From NCBI RefSeq assembly GCF_002950945.1, contig NZ_CP012673.1, forward strand, positions 9,252,501 through 9,316,500: a stretch of DNA of 64,000 nt, in the 5' to 3' direction. Origin of the DNA: Sorangium cellulosum. GTDB lineage: Bacteria > Myxococcota_A > Polyangia > Polyangiales > Polyangiaceae. Every line of letters begins with the position of its first letter. Position 1 is the first letter of the stretch. Made by a program: the position numbers and the translations under genes. Of the stretch, positions 41,045 through 50,377 are shown piece by piece. The notes under the pieces were generated by a model, which searched no databases, was not told the DNA's origin, and saw only the letters and a program-made list of their open reading frames with translations.

Positions 41045-42784
41045 TTGGTCGGCACGACGCTTGCTCGCAAGTACCGGATCCTCCGCCTCCTGGGGAAGGG
41101 CGGCATGGGTTCCGTGTATGAGGCGCAGCACACCGGGACCTTCCGGCGTGTGGCCGTCAAGGTCATCCGCGAGCACCTGGTCGCCTCCCGCGGCGGCGGC
41201 GCGCACCGGTTCCGCCGCGAGGCGAAGGCGGCGGGCGCGATTGAGAGCGCTCACATCGTCAGGATCCTCGACTCCGGGGACGACGAGCTCACGGGCATGT
41301 TGTACCTCGTCATGGAGCTGCTCGAGGGCGACGACCTGCAGCGGCTCCTCCGCCACGTCGGGCCGCTCGACGCGGACGCGGCGCTGCGGATCGCGGCGCA
41401 GGCGCTCCGCGGCCTCGCGCGGGCGCACGAGGCGCAGGTCGTCCACCGGGACATCAAGCCGGCGAACATCTTCCTGGCGCGGGGCAAGGACGGCGAGATC
41501 ACGGTCAAGCTGCTCGACTTCGGGATCGCCAAGATCAAGGCGGACGCGCTGGACATGCCGCACACGACCGGCCTCACGGGGACCGGGAGCTTCCTCGGGT
41601 CGCCGCTCTACATGTCGCCCGAGCAGGTGGAGAACAGCCGCGACGTCGACTTCCGGTCGGATCTCTGGTCGCTCGGGAGCGCGCTCTACTGCGCGCTGTC
41701 CGGGCAGGCGCCGCACGAGAGCGCCGGCTCGCTCAGCAAGCTGCTCGTGAGCATCTGCACCTCGCCGGTGCCGCCGCTGCAGGAGGTCGCCCCCTGGGTG
41801 CCGCGCGAGGTGGCCGAGGTGGTGCACGGGGCGCTGCAGATCCGGCCGGAGGACCGGTATCCGAGCGCGACGGCGATGCTGGAGGCGCTGCGCCCGCTGC
41901 TGCCCGACGGGATCGCGCTGCGGCAGGACATGCTCGTCCCGGCGCGCGGGGCGCCGCCGGCCCGGGTGGCGCCGTCGCCGTGGGACGAGGACCAGGCGTG
42001 GAGCGACGAGCGCGAGGCGACCGCGACCGCGACCGCGACCGCGACCGCCACGGTGACCGCGCCGCCGGGCGGCGAGCGCACCGTGTCGCTCGAGGGAGCC
42101 GACGCGCCGGGCGGCGCGCGGCACCTCACGACCACGGCCGGCCAGGCGACGCCGCCGCCATCGCCGCGGCGCGCCGCTCGGCGGCCGGCCGCGCCGCTCC
42201 GGCGGCGCACCCTCGCGGCCGCGGGCGTGGCGATCGTCGTGGCGGCTGCCGCGGCGTCCGCGGGCTACGTGCTGCTGTCGAGGCCGCGGCCCGCCTCCTT
42301 CGAAGCCGGGGCGCCGGCGGCGCCCGAGGACGCGGCGCGCCTCGCGGCGGTCCCGGAGCCGCCCCTCGAGGCGCCTGCGGCCACGGCGCTCACGGGCGCG
42401 ATCGTCGCCCTGGAGGTGCGGCATGTCTTGCTGGCGGTCTCGCCGGCGGACGCGCTCGTGGAGGTCGACGGCGTGCCGGCGGACGTGAAGGGCGGCGCCG
42501 TGACGGTCTCCGGCATGCCCGGCAGCCGTCATCGCGTCCGCATCACGAAGGGGGGCAACGAGGTCGAGCGCGACGTCTTCGTGACCGAAGCCGGCGCGGT
42601 TCCCCCCGCGCTGGAGCTCTCCGTGACGAGGCGGGCGGCGATCCCGGCGGTGAAGCCGCACGGCAGGCCCCCGGCCGTGAGCGCGCCGGCCGAGGAGCCG
42701 ACGGATGCGGACGCGCCGGTCCCGAAGCGGACGGCGCCGGCGCCGGGACCGGAGAACGTGCTCATGCCCCCGGTCGAGCCGTGA
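41045..42784 (+). CDS. Transmembrane Ser/Thr protein kinase
   Basis: A 579-residue Hanks-type kinase. The only plausible start is TTG 41045: an in-frame TAG lies five codons upstream and the kinase begins at once. P loop GKGGMGSVYEA, Lys39 in VAVKV, HRD (134-136) in VVHRDIKPAN, DFG (157-159) and SPLYMSPEQ. An (Ala-Thr) run coded by a GCGACC microsatellite is at 42018-42053. One membrane helix follows (TLAAAGVAIVVAAAAASAGY, about 395-420). The outer C-terminal domain is PEGA-like (LAVSPADALVEVDGVPADVK), with an Ala/Pro tail. The next gene follows after 39 bp and also carries PEGA domains, so the two may act together at the envelope. Confidence 0.92.
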   Translation: MVGTTLARKYRILRLLGKGGMGSVYEAQHTGTFRRVAVKVIREHLVASRGGGAHRFRREAKAAGAIESAHIVRILDSGDDELTGMLYLVMELLEGDDLQRLLRHVGPLDADAALRIAAQALRGLARAHEAQVVHRDIKPANIFLARGKDGEITVKLLDFGIAKIKADALDMPHTTGLTGTGSFLGSPLYMSPEQVENSRDVDFRSDLWSLGSALYCALSGQAPHESAGSLSKLLVSICTSPVPPLQEVAPWVPREVAEVVHGALQIRPEDRYPSATAMLEALRPLLPDGIALRQDMLVPARGAPPARVAPSPWDEDQAWSDEREATATATATATATVTAPPGGERTVSLEGADAPGGARHLTTTAGQATPPPSPRRAARRPAAPLRRRTLAAAGVAIVVAAAAASAGYVLLSRPRPASFEAGAPAAPEDAARLAAVPEPPLEAPAATALTGAIVALEVRHVLLAVSPADALVEVDGVPADVKGGAVTVSGMPGSRHRVRITKGGNEVERDVFVTEAGAVPPALELSVTRRAAIPAVKPHGRPPAVSAPAEEPTDADAPVPKRTAPAPGPENVLMPPVEP

Positions 42785-42823
42785 AGGGGGCGTGTCGACC
42801 AGGAAACAGGCCAGGCTGAGCTC

Positions 42824-44590
42824 ATGAGGCGCCGCGTCGCGATCGGGCTGCTCGCCGCCCTGGAGCTGGTCGCGTCCCTGCCGCGCCGGGCGCTGGGCGC
42901 GCCGGAGGGCACGCCGCCGCGCGATGTGCAGGAGGCGCCGGCGGCGGCCTCGGCGGCTGCCCGGCGGAGCGAGGCCGTCGCGCGGTACAACAAGGGGCGG
43001 GCGCTGTACGCCGAGGGGTCGTGGGCCGCGGCGCTCGCGGAGTTCCTGGCGTCGCGGCAGCTCCATCCGATGTGGGCGGCCACCTCCAGCGCGGCCTTGT
43101 GCCTGAAGCAGCTCAAGCGCCACGACGAGGCGCTCGCCATGTTCGAGGCGCTGCTCCGGGAGTTCGGGGCCGAGCTACCGGCCGGCGCCAAGGAGGTGGT
43201 GCAGCGCGAGGTCGTGGAGCTGCGCGGCCTCGTGGGCACCATCGAGATCGACGGCGCCGAGCCGGGCGCGGGCGTCACGATCGACGGGCAGAGCCGCGGC
43301 GAGTTCCCGCTGCTCGCGCCGCTCCGCGTCACCGCGGGGAGCCACGTCGTGCGGCTGGCCAAGGAGGGGTTCGAGCCGTTCGAGCGCCGGGTCGAGGTGG
43401 CCGGCGGCCAGACCGCGCGTGTCGCGGCCCGGCTGCGGGCGCTCATGCGCGCCGGGCGGCTGCGGGTCGCCGAGCAGGGCGGCAGGGCGCTCGACGTGGT
43501 GGTGGACGGCAGCGTGGTCGGGAAGACGCCCTGGGAGGGGCGGCTCGCGGCCGGCGACCACGTGGTGCTGCTGCGCGGCGAGGGGGACCTCGGCACGTTG
43601 CCGGTCTCGGTCTCCATCGAGCTCGACCGGATCACGCCGATCACGCTGCAGGCCGAGGAGCTCGCGGCGGCGCTCCGGATCGAGCCGGAGCCGGTGAACG
43701 CGAGCGTGGCGCTCGACGCGGTGACGGTCGGGCGCGGGATCTGGGAGGGCCGGCTGCGCGCCGGCGAGCACCGGATCGAGGTCGCGGCGCCGGGGTTCGT
43801 GCCCGAGGCGCGCCGGATCGCCGTGGCGCGCGGCGAGCGGAAGGTCCTCCACGTGCGGCTCGGGCGCGACGAGCTGTCGCCGTTCTGGCGCAAGCCCGCG
43901 CGCCCGGCGCGGGCGGTCGTGGAGCTCGGGACGGCGCTGATGCTGGTGCCCTCGTTCGGGGGCGACATCACCGGGCAGTGCGGCGAGGCCTGCCGGATGA
44001 GGGTCGGCGCCGGGGGCGGCGCGGTGATCCATGTCGGGTACGAGCTCGGCATGGGCCTGGGCTTCGGCGTGACGGTCGGTCATTTCGCGGCGGTGCAGAC
44101 GATCTCCGGGTGGACCGCGTCGCTGACCCCCGTCGGGATGCCGGCGCAGGCGGGCACGGCGGAGGACGTGATCGCGCTGCGCGCCGGGCTCGCGGGGGCG
44201 TGGGTCGGCTTCACCCTGGGCGAGCGCTGGCCGCTGCACTTCCGGCTCGGCGTCGGCGAGATGCTCGGCACGGTGCTCGACACGCGCACGGGCGAGTTCT
44301 ACGCGAGCAACGCGCGGAGCTACCGGCTGGATCCCTCGATCGAGCAGCACGACGCGGCGTTCATCCACGTGACGCCCGAGGTGCGGATCGGGCTGCCGCT
44401 CGGCCGCCACGTCGAGCTGACCGCGGGGGTGGCCGCGCCGGTGCTGATCAACCTGACCAGGCCGCAGTGGTCGGAGGCGCACGGGGTGAGCGCCGGGATC
44501 GACGGGCTCGGGACCTTCAGGAGCGACGCGCTCCTCGGCGACGTGCTCCTGATGCTCGCGCCGGGCATCGGCGCGCGGTTCGATTTCTGA
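42824..44590 (+). CDS. Exported TPR-PEGA protein with C-terminal barrel-like domain
   Basis: A 588-residue protein with signal peptide MRRRVAIGLLAALELVASLP ending at RALGA. About 45-130 are TPR-like helices (RYNKGRALYAEGSWAAALAE, LCLKQLKRHDEALAMFEALL). About 135-345 are three PEGA domains (GTIEIDGAEPGAGVTIDGQS; RLRVAEQGGRALDVVVDGSV; LRIEPEPVNASVALDAVTVG). About 365-588 alternate amphipathic strands (GGGAVIHVGYELGMGLGFGV; LRAGLAGAWVGFTLGERWPL; HVTPEVRIGLPLGRHVELTA) and end GIGARFDF with a terminal Phe, as in outer-membrane barrels. It is probably co-transcribed with the kinase upstream. Such TPR-PEGA-barrel proteins are common in myxobacteria; function unknown. Confidence 0.82.
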   Translation: MRRRVAIGLLAALELVASLPRRALGAPEGTPPRDVQEAPAAASAAARRSEAVARYNKGRALYAEGSWAAALAEFLASRQLHPMWAATSSAALCLKQLKRHDEALAMFEALLREFGAELPAGAKEVVQREVVELRGLVGTIEIDGAEPGAGVTIDGQSRGEFPLLAPLRVTAGSHVVRLAKEGFEPFERRVEVAGGQTARVAARLRALMRAGRLRVAEQGGRALDVVVDGSVVGKTPWEGRLAAGDHVVLLRGEGDLGTLPVSVSIELDRITPITLQAEELAAALRIEPEPVNASVALDAVTVGRGIWEGRLRAGEHRIEVAAPGFVPEARRIAVARGERKVLHVRLGRDELSPFWRKPARPARAVVELGTALMLVPSFGGDITGQCGEACRMRVGAGGGAVIHVGYELGMGLGFGVTVGHFAAVQTISGWTASLTPVGMPAQAGTAEDVIALRAGLAGAWVGFTLGERWPLHFRLGVGEMLGTVLDTRTGEFYASNARSYRLDPSIEQHDAAFIHVTPEVRIGLPLGRHVELTAGVAAPVLINLTRPQWSEAHGVSAGIDGLGTFRSDALLGDVLLMLAPGIGARFDF

Positions 44591-44618
44591 GGCCCGCGCC
44601 TCGCCGGGCGCCTCGGCC

Positions 44619-46403
44619 TCAGGACCGGCGCTTCGCCGGGCGCGCGTCGATGCCGTACTGCTTCAGCTTGAACACGAAGGTGCGCGCCGGCATGCCGATG
44701 AGCTCCGCCGCGCGCGTCTGCACCCCGCCCGTCGCCTCGAGCGCCTCCTGCATCCGCCGGCGCTCGATCTCCTTCAGCTCGTCGGCGATCGGCCGGAAGC
44801 GCGCGGGCGTGGACGGCGCGCCGGAGGACGGCGGCGCCGCGGCCTCGCGCCCCACGATGCGGTCGGGGAGGTTCCACAGCTCGACCACGTCGCTCTCCGC
44901 GGTGGCCGCCGCGAACTCCATGGCGTTCTTCAGCTCGCGCACGTTGCCCGGGAACGTGTAGGCCGCGAGCTTGGCGAGCGCGGCCTCGGAGAGCTCGAGC
45001 GCCTGCTTGCCCACCCGCGCGCGCGCCCCCGCGAGGAACAGGCGCGCCAGGATCGGCACCTCGCGCGGGCGGTGCCGGAGCGGCGGCAGCTCCACGACCG
45101 CCGTGCTGAGGCGGAAGAGCAGGTCCTCCCGGAAGCGGCCCTCGCGGCGCTCGACCTCGAGGTCGCGGTTCGTGGCGGCGATGATGCGGAAGTCGACCTC
45201 GCGCTCGCGCACGTCGCCGAGGCGGGTGATCCGCCGCGCCTCGAGCGCGCGCAGGAGCTTCGCCTGCGCGCCGAGCGGGAGCTCGCCGACCTCGTCGAGG
45301 AACACGGTGCCGCCGTGCGCCCGCTCGAGCAGCCCGGGCTTCGGCGCGCGCGCGTCCGAGAACGCGCCCCGCTCGTACCCGAACAGCTCGCTCTCGACGA
45401 GCGTCTCCGGGAGGGCGGCGCAGTTCAGCGTGATCATCGGCATGCCCGCGCGGTCGGACCAGTGGTGCAGCGCGGCCGCGGCGTTCTCCTTGCCGGCGCC
45501 CGTCTCGCCGAGGACGAGGACCGAGAGATCGCTCGCGGCGAGCCGGCGGATCAGCTCGAACACGCGGATCATCGCCGCGTCGGCGAGCACGATCTCGCGC
45601 CCGCCGACGTCGTGCCGGACCGCGGTGTCCGCGGCGCCGGCCACCGTCCCCGGCGCGGCGATCGCGGCCGCGGCGGCGGCGCCGGAGACGAGGGTCTCGG
45701 CGTCGCAGCCGTCCGCGGGGTACGAGGCGAGCCCGCCGCGGACCTCGGGCGCGAGCGGCGCGAGCGCCTCCAGGAGCTCGAGCGCGGCCGCGTGTGCCGC
45801 CTCGGCGCCGAGCTCGGGCATCAGGGCGACGAGCTGCGCGCCGCCGTTCCAGGCGAGCACGTCGATGAGCCGCAGCGCGGCCGCGGCCCTCGATCCGGCG
45901 GCGCCCCGGTCTCGCATGCCGTTCATCGACACGGCGACGACCGCGAGCGGCCTGCCGTAGTCGCCGGCGCGCTCGAGCTCCTCCTCGAGGCGCCGGCGCC
46001 ACCGGCCGAGGTCGACGACGGCGCGGTCCGGCGCCCGCGGTTCGCGCCGGAGGATGAGCAGCGCGTCGCCGATGGCGACGACGTCGCCGGAGGAGAGCAG
46101 GCGCGAGCCCTCGAGGCGCTCGCCGTTGACGAGCGTCCCGTTGTGGCTCTTGAGGTCGGTGACCTGCACCTCGCCGTCCGCGACCAGGAACTTGGCGTGC
46201 CGCCGGGACGCCGCGGCGGCCGCGACGCAGATCTCGCATTCGGACGAGCGGCCGACGAACAGCATCCCCTCGCGCGGCAGCGGGAACCGCCGCGAGGAGG
46301 ATCCGTCGATCACGAGCAGGTACGCGGAGGCGTCCAGGCTGGCTTCGAAGAGATCGCTCCGGTCGAGGCTCGCGGTCTGCGCCCTGGAGTTCAGCCTGTC
46401 CAC
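44619..46403 (-). CDS. FHA-domain AAA+ transcriptional activator, GAFTGA motif altered
   Basis: A 594-residue protein. Start GTG 46403 follows GAGGGAAG with nine bases of spacing; TTG codons further up are weaker. FHA domain about 29-115 (GMLFVGRSSECEICV; SHNGTLVNGERL). A degenerate GGDEF-like region spans 130-240. The sigma-54 AAA+ domain begins near 280: Walker A GETGAGKEN (299-307), Walker B GTVFLDEVGEL, and FPGNVRELKN. A Fis-type HTH is at the end (EALEATGGVQTRAAELIGMP, then RTFVFKLKQYG). The sigma-54 contact loop reads GAFSDA instead of GAFTGA, so ordinary sigma-54 remodelling is doubtful. FHA implies control by Ser/Thr kinases such as the one upstream. It is convergent with the TPR-PEGA gene (28 bp apart). 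Confidence 0.9.
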   Translation of the reverse strand: MDRLNSRAQTASLDRSDLFEASLDASAYLLVIDGSSSRRFPLPREGMLFVGRSSECEICVAAAAASRRHAKFLVADGEVQVTDLKSHNGTLVNGERLEGSRLLSSGDVVAIGDALLILRREPRAPDRAVVDLGRWRRRLEEELERAGDYGRPLAVVAVSMNGMRDRGAAGSRAAAALRLIDVLAWNGGAQLVALMPELGAEAAHAAALELLEALAPLAPEVRGGLASYPADGCDAETLVSGAAAAAAIAAPGTVAGAADTAVRHDVGGREIVLADAAMIRVFELIRRLAASDLSVLVLGETGAGKENAAAALHHWSDRAGMPMITLNCAALPETLVESELFGYERGAFSDARAPKPGLLERAHGGTVFLDEVGELPLGAQAKLLRALEARRITRLGDVREREVDFRIIAATNRDLEVERREGRFREDLLFRLSTAVVELPPLRHRPREVPILARLFLAGARARVGKQALELSEAALAKLAAYTFPGNVRELKNAMEFAAATAESDVVELWNLPDRIVGREAAAPPSSGAPSTPARFRPIADELKEIERRRMQEALEATGGVQTRAAELIGMPARTFVFKLKQYGIDARPAKRRS

Positions 46404-46571
46404 CGGCGAGAGCTTCCCTCGGAAGGGGGGGTGATTCAAGGCGGACGCACCTTGGTAACACCGTCGAACCGCGCCGTACCGCGCGGTGTACAAGCGGGTT
46501 TGCTGCGTGCGGCGGCGGCGCGCGCAGGCTCCGGCGTCCGCTGGAGAGAGGAAGTTATTCCGCGCCGCGGC

Positions 46572-49067
46572 CTAGGCCGCAGACTGCTTCTGAAGTTGGA
46601 CGAGCATGCGCGCGAGGTCGCAGAGCGCCGAGGGGCCGCCGAGCCGCAGGACGAGCCGGAGGACGGCCTCGGCGTGGAGGTAGTGCTCCGAAGGCAGGTA
46701 GGCGAAAAGGGCGGGATCGCTGATGTCGGTGGTGCGTCGCCACACGTCGGCGCGCGCGCGCGCCGACCAGATCGCGGAGAGCGCGGCGTCGGGCAGGCTC
46801 GCCAGCACGTCGCAGAGCACGCCGTCTTCGGTATCCGGCTTCGCCAGGACGGCCCGCACGGCGGCTTCGATCTCCGGCGCGGAGGCCTCGCGCTCGGCCT
46901 CGGACCGCGAAGCCGCCCCGCTCGCCCACCGGCGGAGCCGCTCCTCGGGCGAGAGCTCCCCTTCCCCGGCGCCCATCGTGGCGGGGCTCGGCGACGCCGC
47001 CTCGTCGCGCACGTCCGGGGGCGGAGCCGCGCTGCCCTGCGCTTCGAGCATCGCGCGCACCTCGCGCGGCAAGGTCTTCTGCTGCCAGGACGTCCACGCG
47101 AAGAACTCCTCGCCTTCCTCCAGCGCCCAGCGCAGCGCCGGCTCCCATCGAGACGCCGGCAGCGCCGCCCAGACCGGATCCGGAATGGCCATCAGCCGAT
47201 CGCCCGCCCACGTCCTGCCGATCTGCCCGTCCGCGACCGCATCGAGCACTCGGCCGGCGAGCGGCACGGCGCGCGCCGCCGGGAGCAGCGGCATGACCGC
47301 AGCGATCGCCTCGGCGCGATCCGCCTCGTCGAGCTCGTCGCACGTCTCCACCAGCGCCAGCACCTCGTCCACGAGCGCCGCGCGCTGGTCGCCCTCTGCG
47401 AGCGACGCCGCGGTGAATAGCCCCCTCAGCCGCACGCGCCCGCCGCGCTCGCGCACCTCGTCGAGGTAGAGCGCGAGGAGAACGCCGCGGGGCGCGCCGA
47501 CGGCGAGCCGCGCGGCGTGCTCCAGCGTGGCGAGGATCTCCACGCAGGCCGGCCCCTCGTGGCGCGCGAGCGCCGCCCGCAGGTGCTCGCGCTGCTCCTC
47601 GGGGGAGAACAGCCCGGCGAAGCCGGGCGAATCGTAGAGCTCCTCGCCGCTCTGCAGCAGCGCCCGGGCGAGCCGGGCGCGCCGCTCGCCCTGAAGCCCG
47701 CGGGCGAGCTCGATCACCAGCGCCAGATCGTCGCCGGTGGCATGGTGCTCCGCGAAGTCGAGCACCCTGTCGAAGCCCCTGTCCGTGAGGATCGCCGCGG
47801 CCCGCTTCGGGCCGAACAGCAGCCGCCCGAGCCGCGACGCCGCCGCTTCGACAGGGGGTGTCGACCCGCGCCCCTCGGCCTCCGCCCCCCCTCGCCCCGC
47901 GCGTTCACCCAGCGCCGCGCGCTCGCCCTCCGTGAGCGACGGCCCGTGCTCCGCTGCCCAGTCCGCGATCCACTCGAGCGCCTCCCAGGCGACGTCGCCG
48001 AGCGGCTCTATCCGGCCGAACGCCTCATGGAACAGCGCCGATGCGCGCGGCTCTCCGAGGTGCGCTGCGAGGCGCAGGAGCGCGTCCGCCCCCGCTGCGG
48101 GGTCCGCCTCGTCGCGCGCGCAGGCGATCGCCTCGTCCGCGAGCGCCGGGCACACCGCCACGACGTCCGCGAGCGCCGCGGGCAGGTACCGGCTCGTCCG
48201 GGCCCGCTCCAGCGCGAGCCGCGCGATGCGCACGCGCGGCTCGCCCGGGAGCTCGCGCGCCACGGACAGCAGCTCCTCCACGTCATCGAGGCCCTGGCAC
48301 TCGGCCTCCGACGCCTCGAGCATCCCCGCGCCCGCGAAGGCGTGCGCCGCGCGCGTGCGCGCCGAGAACCCGCCGGGCCCCCTCCCCTCCGCCTCCTCGG
48401 CCTCGAAGGCCGCGCGCAGCCGGACGATCTCCCCGCGCGCCCGCTCGCGATCTCGGGCCGGCAGGAGCGGCAGGAGATCGCACCACGACAGGAACCGGAC
48501 GATCGGCTCCGCCTCGGGGATCCACGCCTCGATCTCCGACACGGCGCGCGCCGCCGCCGCGCCGGGGAGGTACGGCGCGCACGAGCGCAGCGCCTCGGCG
48601 CGGCGCGCACCGAGCGCGCGGATCGCGTCGAGCGCGGCGTCGTGTTGCCCGGCGCGCGCCAGGCGCGCCGCGATCGCGGCCACCGCCGCCTCGTCCGCGA
48701 ACCACGCCGCTCCGTCGCCGGGCTGAGGCCGCCTTGCGAGCGCAAGCACGGCGCCGAGCGCGTCGTCCGGAAACACCCCGAGGTGGTGGAGGACGAACGC
48801 GTGGCGGCTCACGAAATCCATGCGCCGGAGCCGGTCAATCGCCTCCTCCGCGCTCCACAGCCCGTACTCGAGCGCTCGCGCGCGCAGGCTGAAGGGGATC
48901 TGCTTCTCGGCCCAGCACGTCCGCTCCGCGATCTCTCTCGCCCGGAGCTGTCTCAGCATCACCTCGGCGCGCGCCCGCTCGGACTCGGCCTCCTCGAACG
49001 CCTGGTCCGCGAGGCGCCACGCGTCGAGCGAGCGTGCCAGCGTGTCTTTTGCGGAGGAGGTCTCCAT
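46572..49067 (-). CDS. Large helical-repeat hypothetical protein
   Basis: An 831-residue soluble protein, rich in Ala, Leu, Glu and Arg, predicted all-helical throughout. Repeating helical pairs such as AIAARLARAGQHDAALDAIR and LRLAAHLGEPRASALFHEAF resemble TPR/HEAT-like solenoids. It has an N-terminal coiled stretch (EEAESERARAEVMLRQLRAR) and no catalytic motif or export signal. The start ATG 49067 is preceded by GGGGA. It lies 21 bp downstream of the RHS remnant on the same strand. Proteins of this sort follow toxin-type RHS genes in some Sorangium loci, but that link is unproven. I do not recognise a named family. Confidence 0.7.
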   Translation of the reverse strand: METSSAKDTLARSLDAWRLADQAFEEAESERARAEVMLRQLRAREIAERTCWAEKQIPFSLRARALEYGLWSAEEAIDRLRRMDFVSRHAFVLHHLGVFPDDALGAVLALARRPQPGDGAAWFADEAAVAAIAARLARAGQHDAALDAIRALGARRAEALRSCAPYLPGAAAARAVSEIEAWIPEAEPIVRFLSWCDLLPLLPARDRERARGEIVRLRAAFEAEEAEGRGPGGFSARTRAAHAFAGAGMLEASEAECQGLDDVEELLSVARELPGEPRVRIARLALERARTSRYLPAALADVVAVCPALADEAIACARDEADPAAGADALLRLAAHLGEPRASALFHEAFGRIEPLGDVAWEALEWIADWAAEHGPSLTEGERAALGERAGRGGAEAEGRGSTPPVEAAASRLGRLLFGPKRAAAILTDRGFDRVLDFAEHHATGDDLALVIELARGLQGERRARLARALLQSGEELYDSPGFAGLFSPEEQREHLRAALARHEGPACVEILATLEHAARLAVGAPRGVLLALYLDEVRERGGRVRLRGLFTAASLAEGDQRAALVDEVLALVETCDELDEADRAEAIAAVMPLLPAARAVPLAGRVLDAVADGQIGRTWAGDRLMAIPDPVWAALPASRWEPALRWALEEGEEFFAWTSWQQKTLPREVRAMLEAQGSAAPPPDVRDEAASPSPATMGAGEGELSPEERLRRWASGAASRSEAEREASAPEIEAAVRAVLAKPDTEDGVLCDVLASLPDAALSAIWSARARADVWRRTTDISDPALFAYLPSEHYLHAEAVLRLVLRLGGPSALCDLARMLVQLQKQSAA

Positions 49068-49088
49068 CAGCTGTCCCCATCCCTCGCG

Positions 49089-49515
49089 CTACTTCTTCGG
49101 TTTGTGCTTGTCGCGCGGGCCGATGGAGTGGACCTCCCCCTTCGGGTTGACGACCTCCACGAGCCGGCCTTCCCGGTCGTACTTCATCCGCGTGACCGCC
49201 CCGTCGGCCTCGTGCACCTCGCAGAGCTTGCGGAACCCGCCATACACATACCGTGTGACGCGCCCGTTCTCGCCCATCACGCTCGTGCGCTGCCCGATGG
49301 CGCTCGACCACGGCGCCGGCGGAGACGGCCTTGTCGAGCTTGCCGTGCTCGTTCCCGAAGTACCGGTGGACGGTGATGGAGTCGATCGCCTCGGAGTAGC
49401 CGTCTCCATCGTAGATGAACTTGCAGTGATAGATGCCCTTCACCGCGGTCTCGCCGTCGGCGAGGACCGCGGGCACCCCGTCCGAGAGGCTGAGGGTCGG
49501 CCGCGCTTCAGCCAT
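49089..49515 (-). pseudogene. RHS-repeat protein remnant with frameshift
   Basis: From ATG 49515: KGIYHCKFIYDGDGYSEAID, then VRYF-like VHRYFGNEHGKLDKAVSAGA. Near 49312 the frame changes. The downstream part RTSVMGENGRVTRYVYGGFR, DGAVTRMKYDREGRLVEVVN and PKGEVHSIGPRDKHKPKK is read in the next frame to 49089. YD-repeat phrases (MKYDREGRLVEV) and HGKLDKAVS are typical RHS shell sequence. The missing N-terminal thousand residues and the shift mark it as a remnant of a polymorphic-toxin or RHS gene, or a cassette end left after recombination. Confidence 0.7.
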
Positions 49516-49610
49516 ACCATTCTATTCGACGAGCGGATCGCCGCGCGCTGCTGTCCGGAGAGCGGTTTGGTGGCGCCGTTCGTGTCCCGGTGTGCGCTGC
49601 GCCGGGCGCC

Positions 49611-50270
49611 TCACGCCGGGGGCGCGGAGAGCGCCCCGGCCAGCGCGTCGCCGAGGTGGGCGGCGTCGTTCCAGACCACGAGGCGATAGCCGCCGTTCTC
49701 GTCGCGCTCGATCAGACAGACGCCCGTGTTCGCCGGCACCTGGAGCGCCTTCAGCCCGCTCGCGCCCATGTGGAGCACCCGCCCGACGAGGGTCTTGATG
49801 GCGGCGCCGTGGGAGACGAGCGCCACCACCTCGCCCGCGTGCCGCTCCGCGATCCGGTCGAGCGCGCGGATCATGCGGTCGCCGAGCTCCGCGTACGTCT
49901 CGCCGCCGCCGCGGCGGACGTCGACCCCGCTCCGCCACGCGGCCCACTCGTCGGGGAAGCGGGCCTGCACGTCGGCGCGGCTGAGCCCCTGCCAGGCGCC
50001 GAGGTTCACCTCCCGCAGCCCCGCGTCCAGGGCCGGCGTGAGGCCCAGCGCCGAGGCCAGGATGCCCGCCGTCTCGCGCGCGCGCTCGAGGTCCGAGCAG
50101 TAGACCGCGGCGGGCCGGATCCGCGCGCCGACCAGCCGCTCGGCCAGCCGCGCGGCCTGGGTGCGCCCCCGCTCGTTGAGGCAGCTCCCCGCCTGCCCCT
50201 GGAAGACCTGCGCCCGGTTGTCGTCGGTCTCCCCGTGGCGGATCAGCATCAGCTTCGTGGTCGCGTGCAC
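49611..50270 (-). CDS. Histidine phosphatase (phosphoglycerate mutase-like)
   Basis: A 219-residue branch-1 histidine phosphatase. The active-site motif LIRHGETDDNR lies ten residues in, with a second His in VALVSHGAAIKTLV and conserved Arg/Glu in YCSDLERARETA and REVNLGAWQGLSRADV. Start GTG 50270, or ATG 50249. The overall plan fits CobC/GpmB-like phosphatases acting on small phosphorylated metabolites. The exact substrate cannot be told. Alone; convergent with nothing, and divergent from a small lipoprotein gene 107 bp away. Confidence 0.9.
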   Translation of the reverse strand: MHATTKLMLIRHGETDDNRAQVFQGQAGSCLNERGRTQAARLAERLVGARIRPAAVYCSDLERARETAGILASALGLTPALDAGLREVNLGAWQGLSRADVQARFPDEWAAWRSGVDVRRGGGETYAELGDRMIRALDRIAERHAGEVVALVSHGAAIKTLVGRVLHMGASGLKALQVPANTGVCLIERDENGGYRLVVWNDAAHLGDALAGALSAPPA

Positions 50271-50377
50271 GTCGGCCGCGCAGTGTAGCAAGCGATCGCG
50301 GCGCGACGACACCCGCGAGTGCGCTCGCCGGCGCCTCGAGGCTTCCGGAGGGGCGCCCGCGGGTGCAGGATGGGCCG

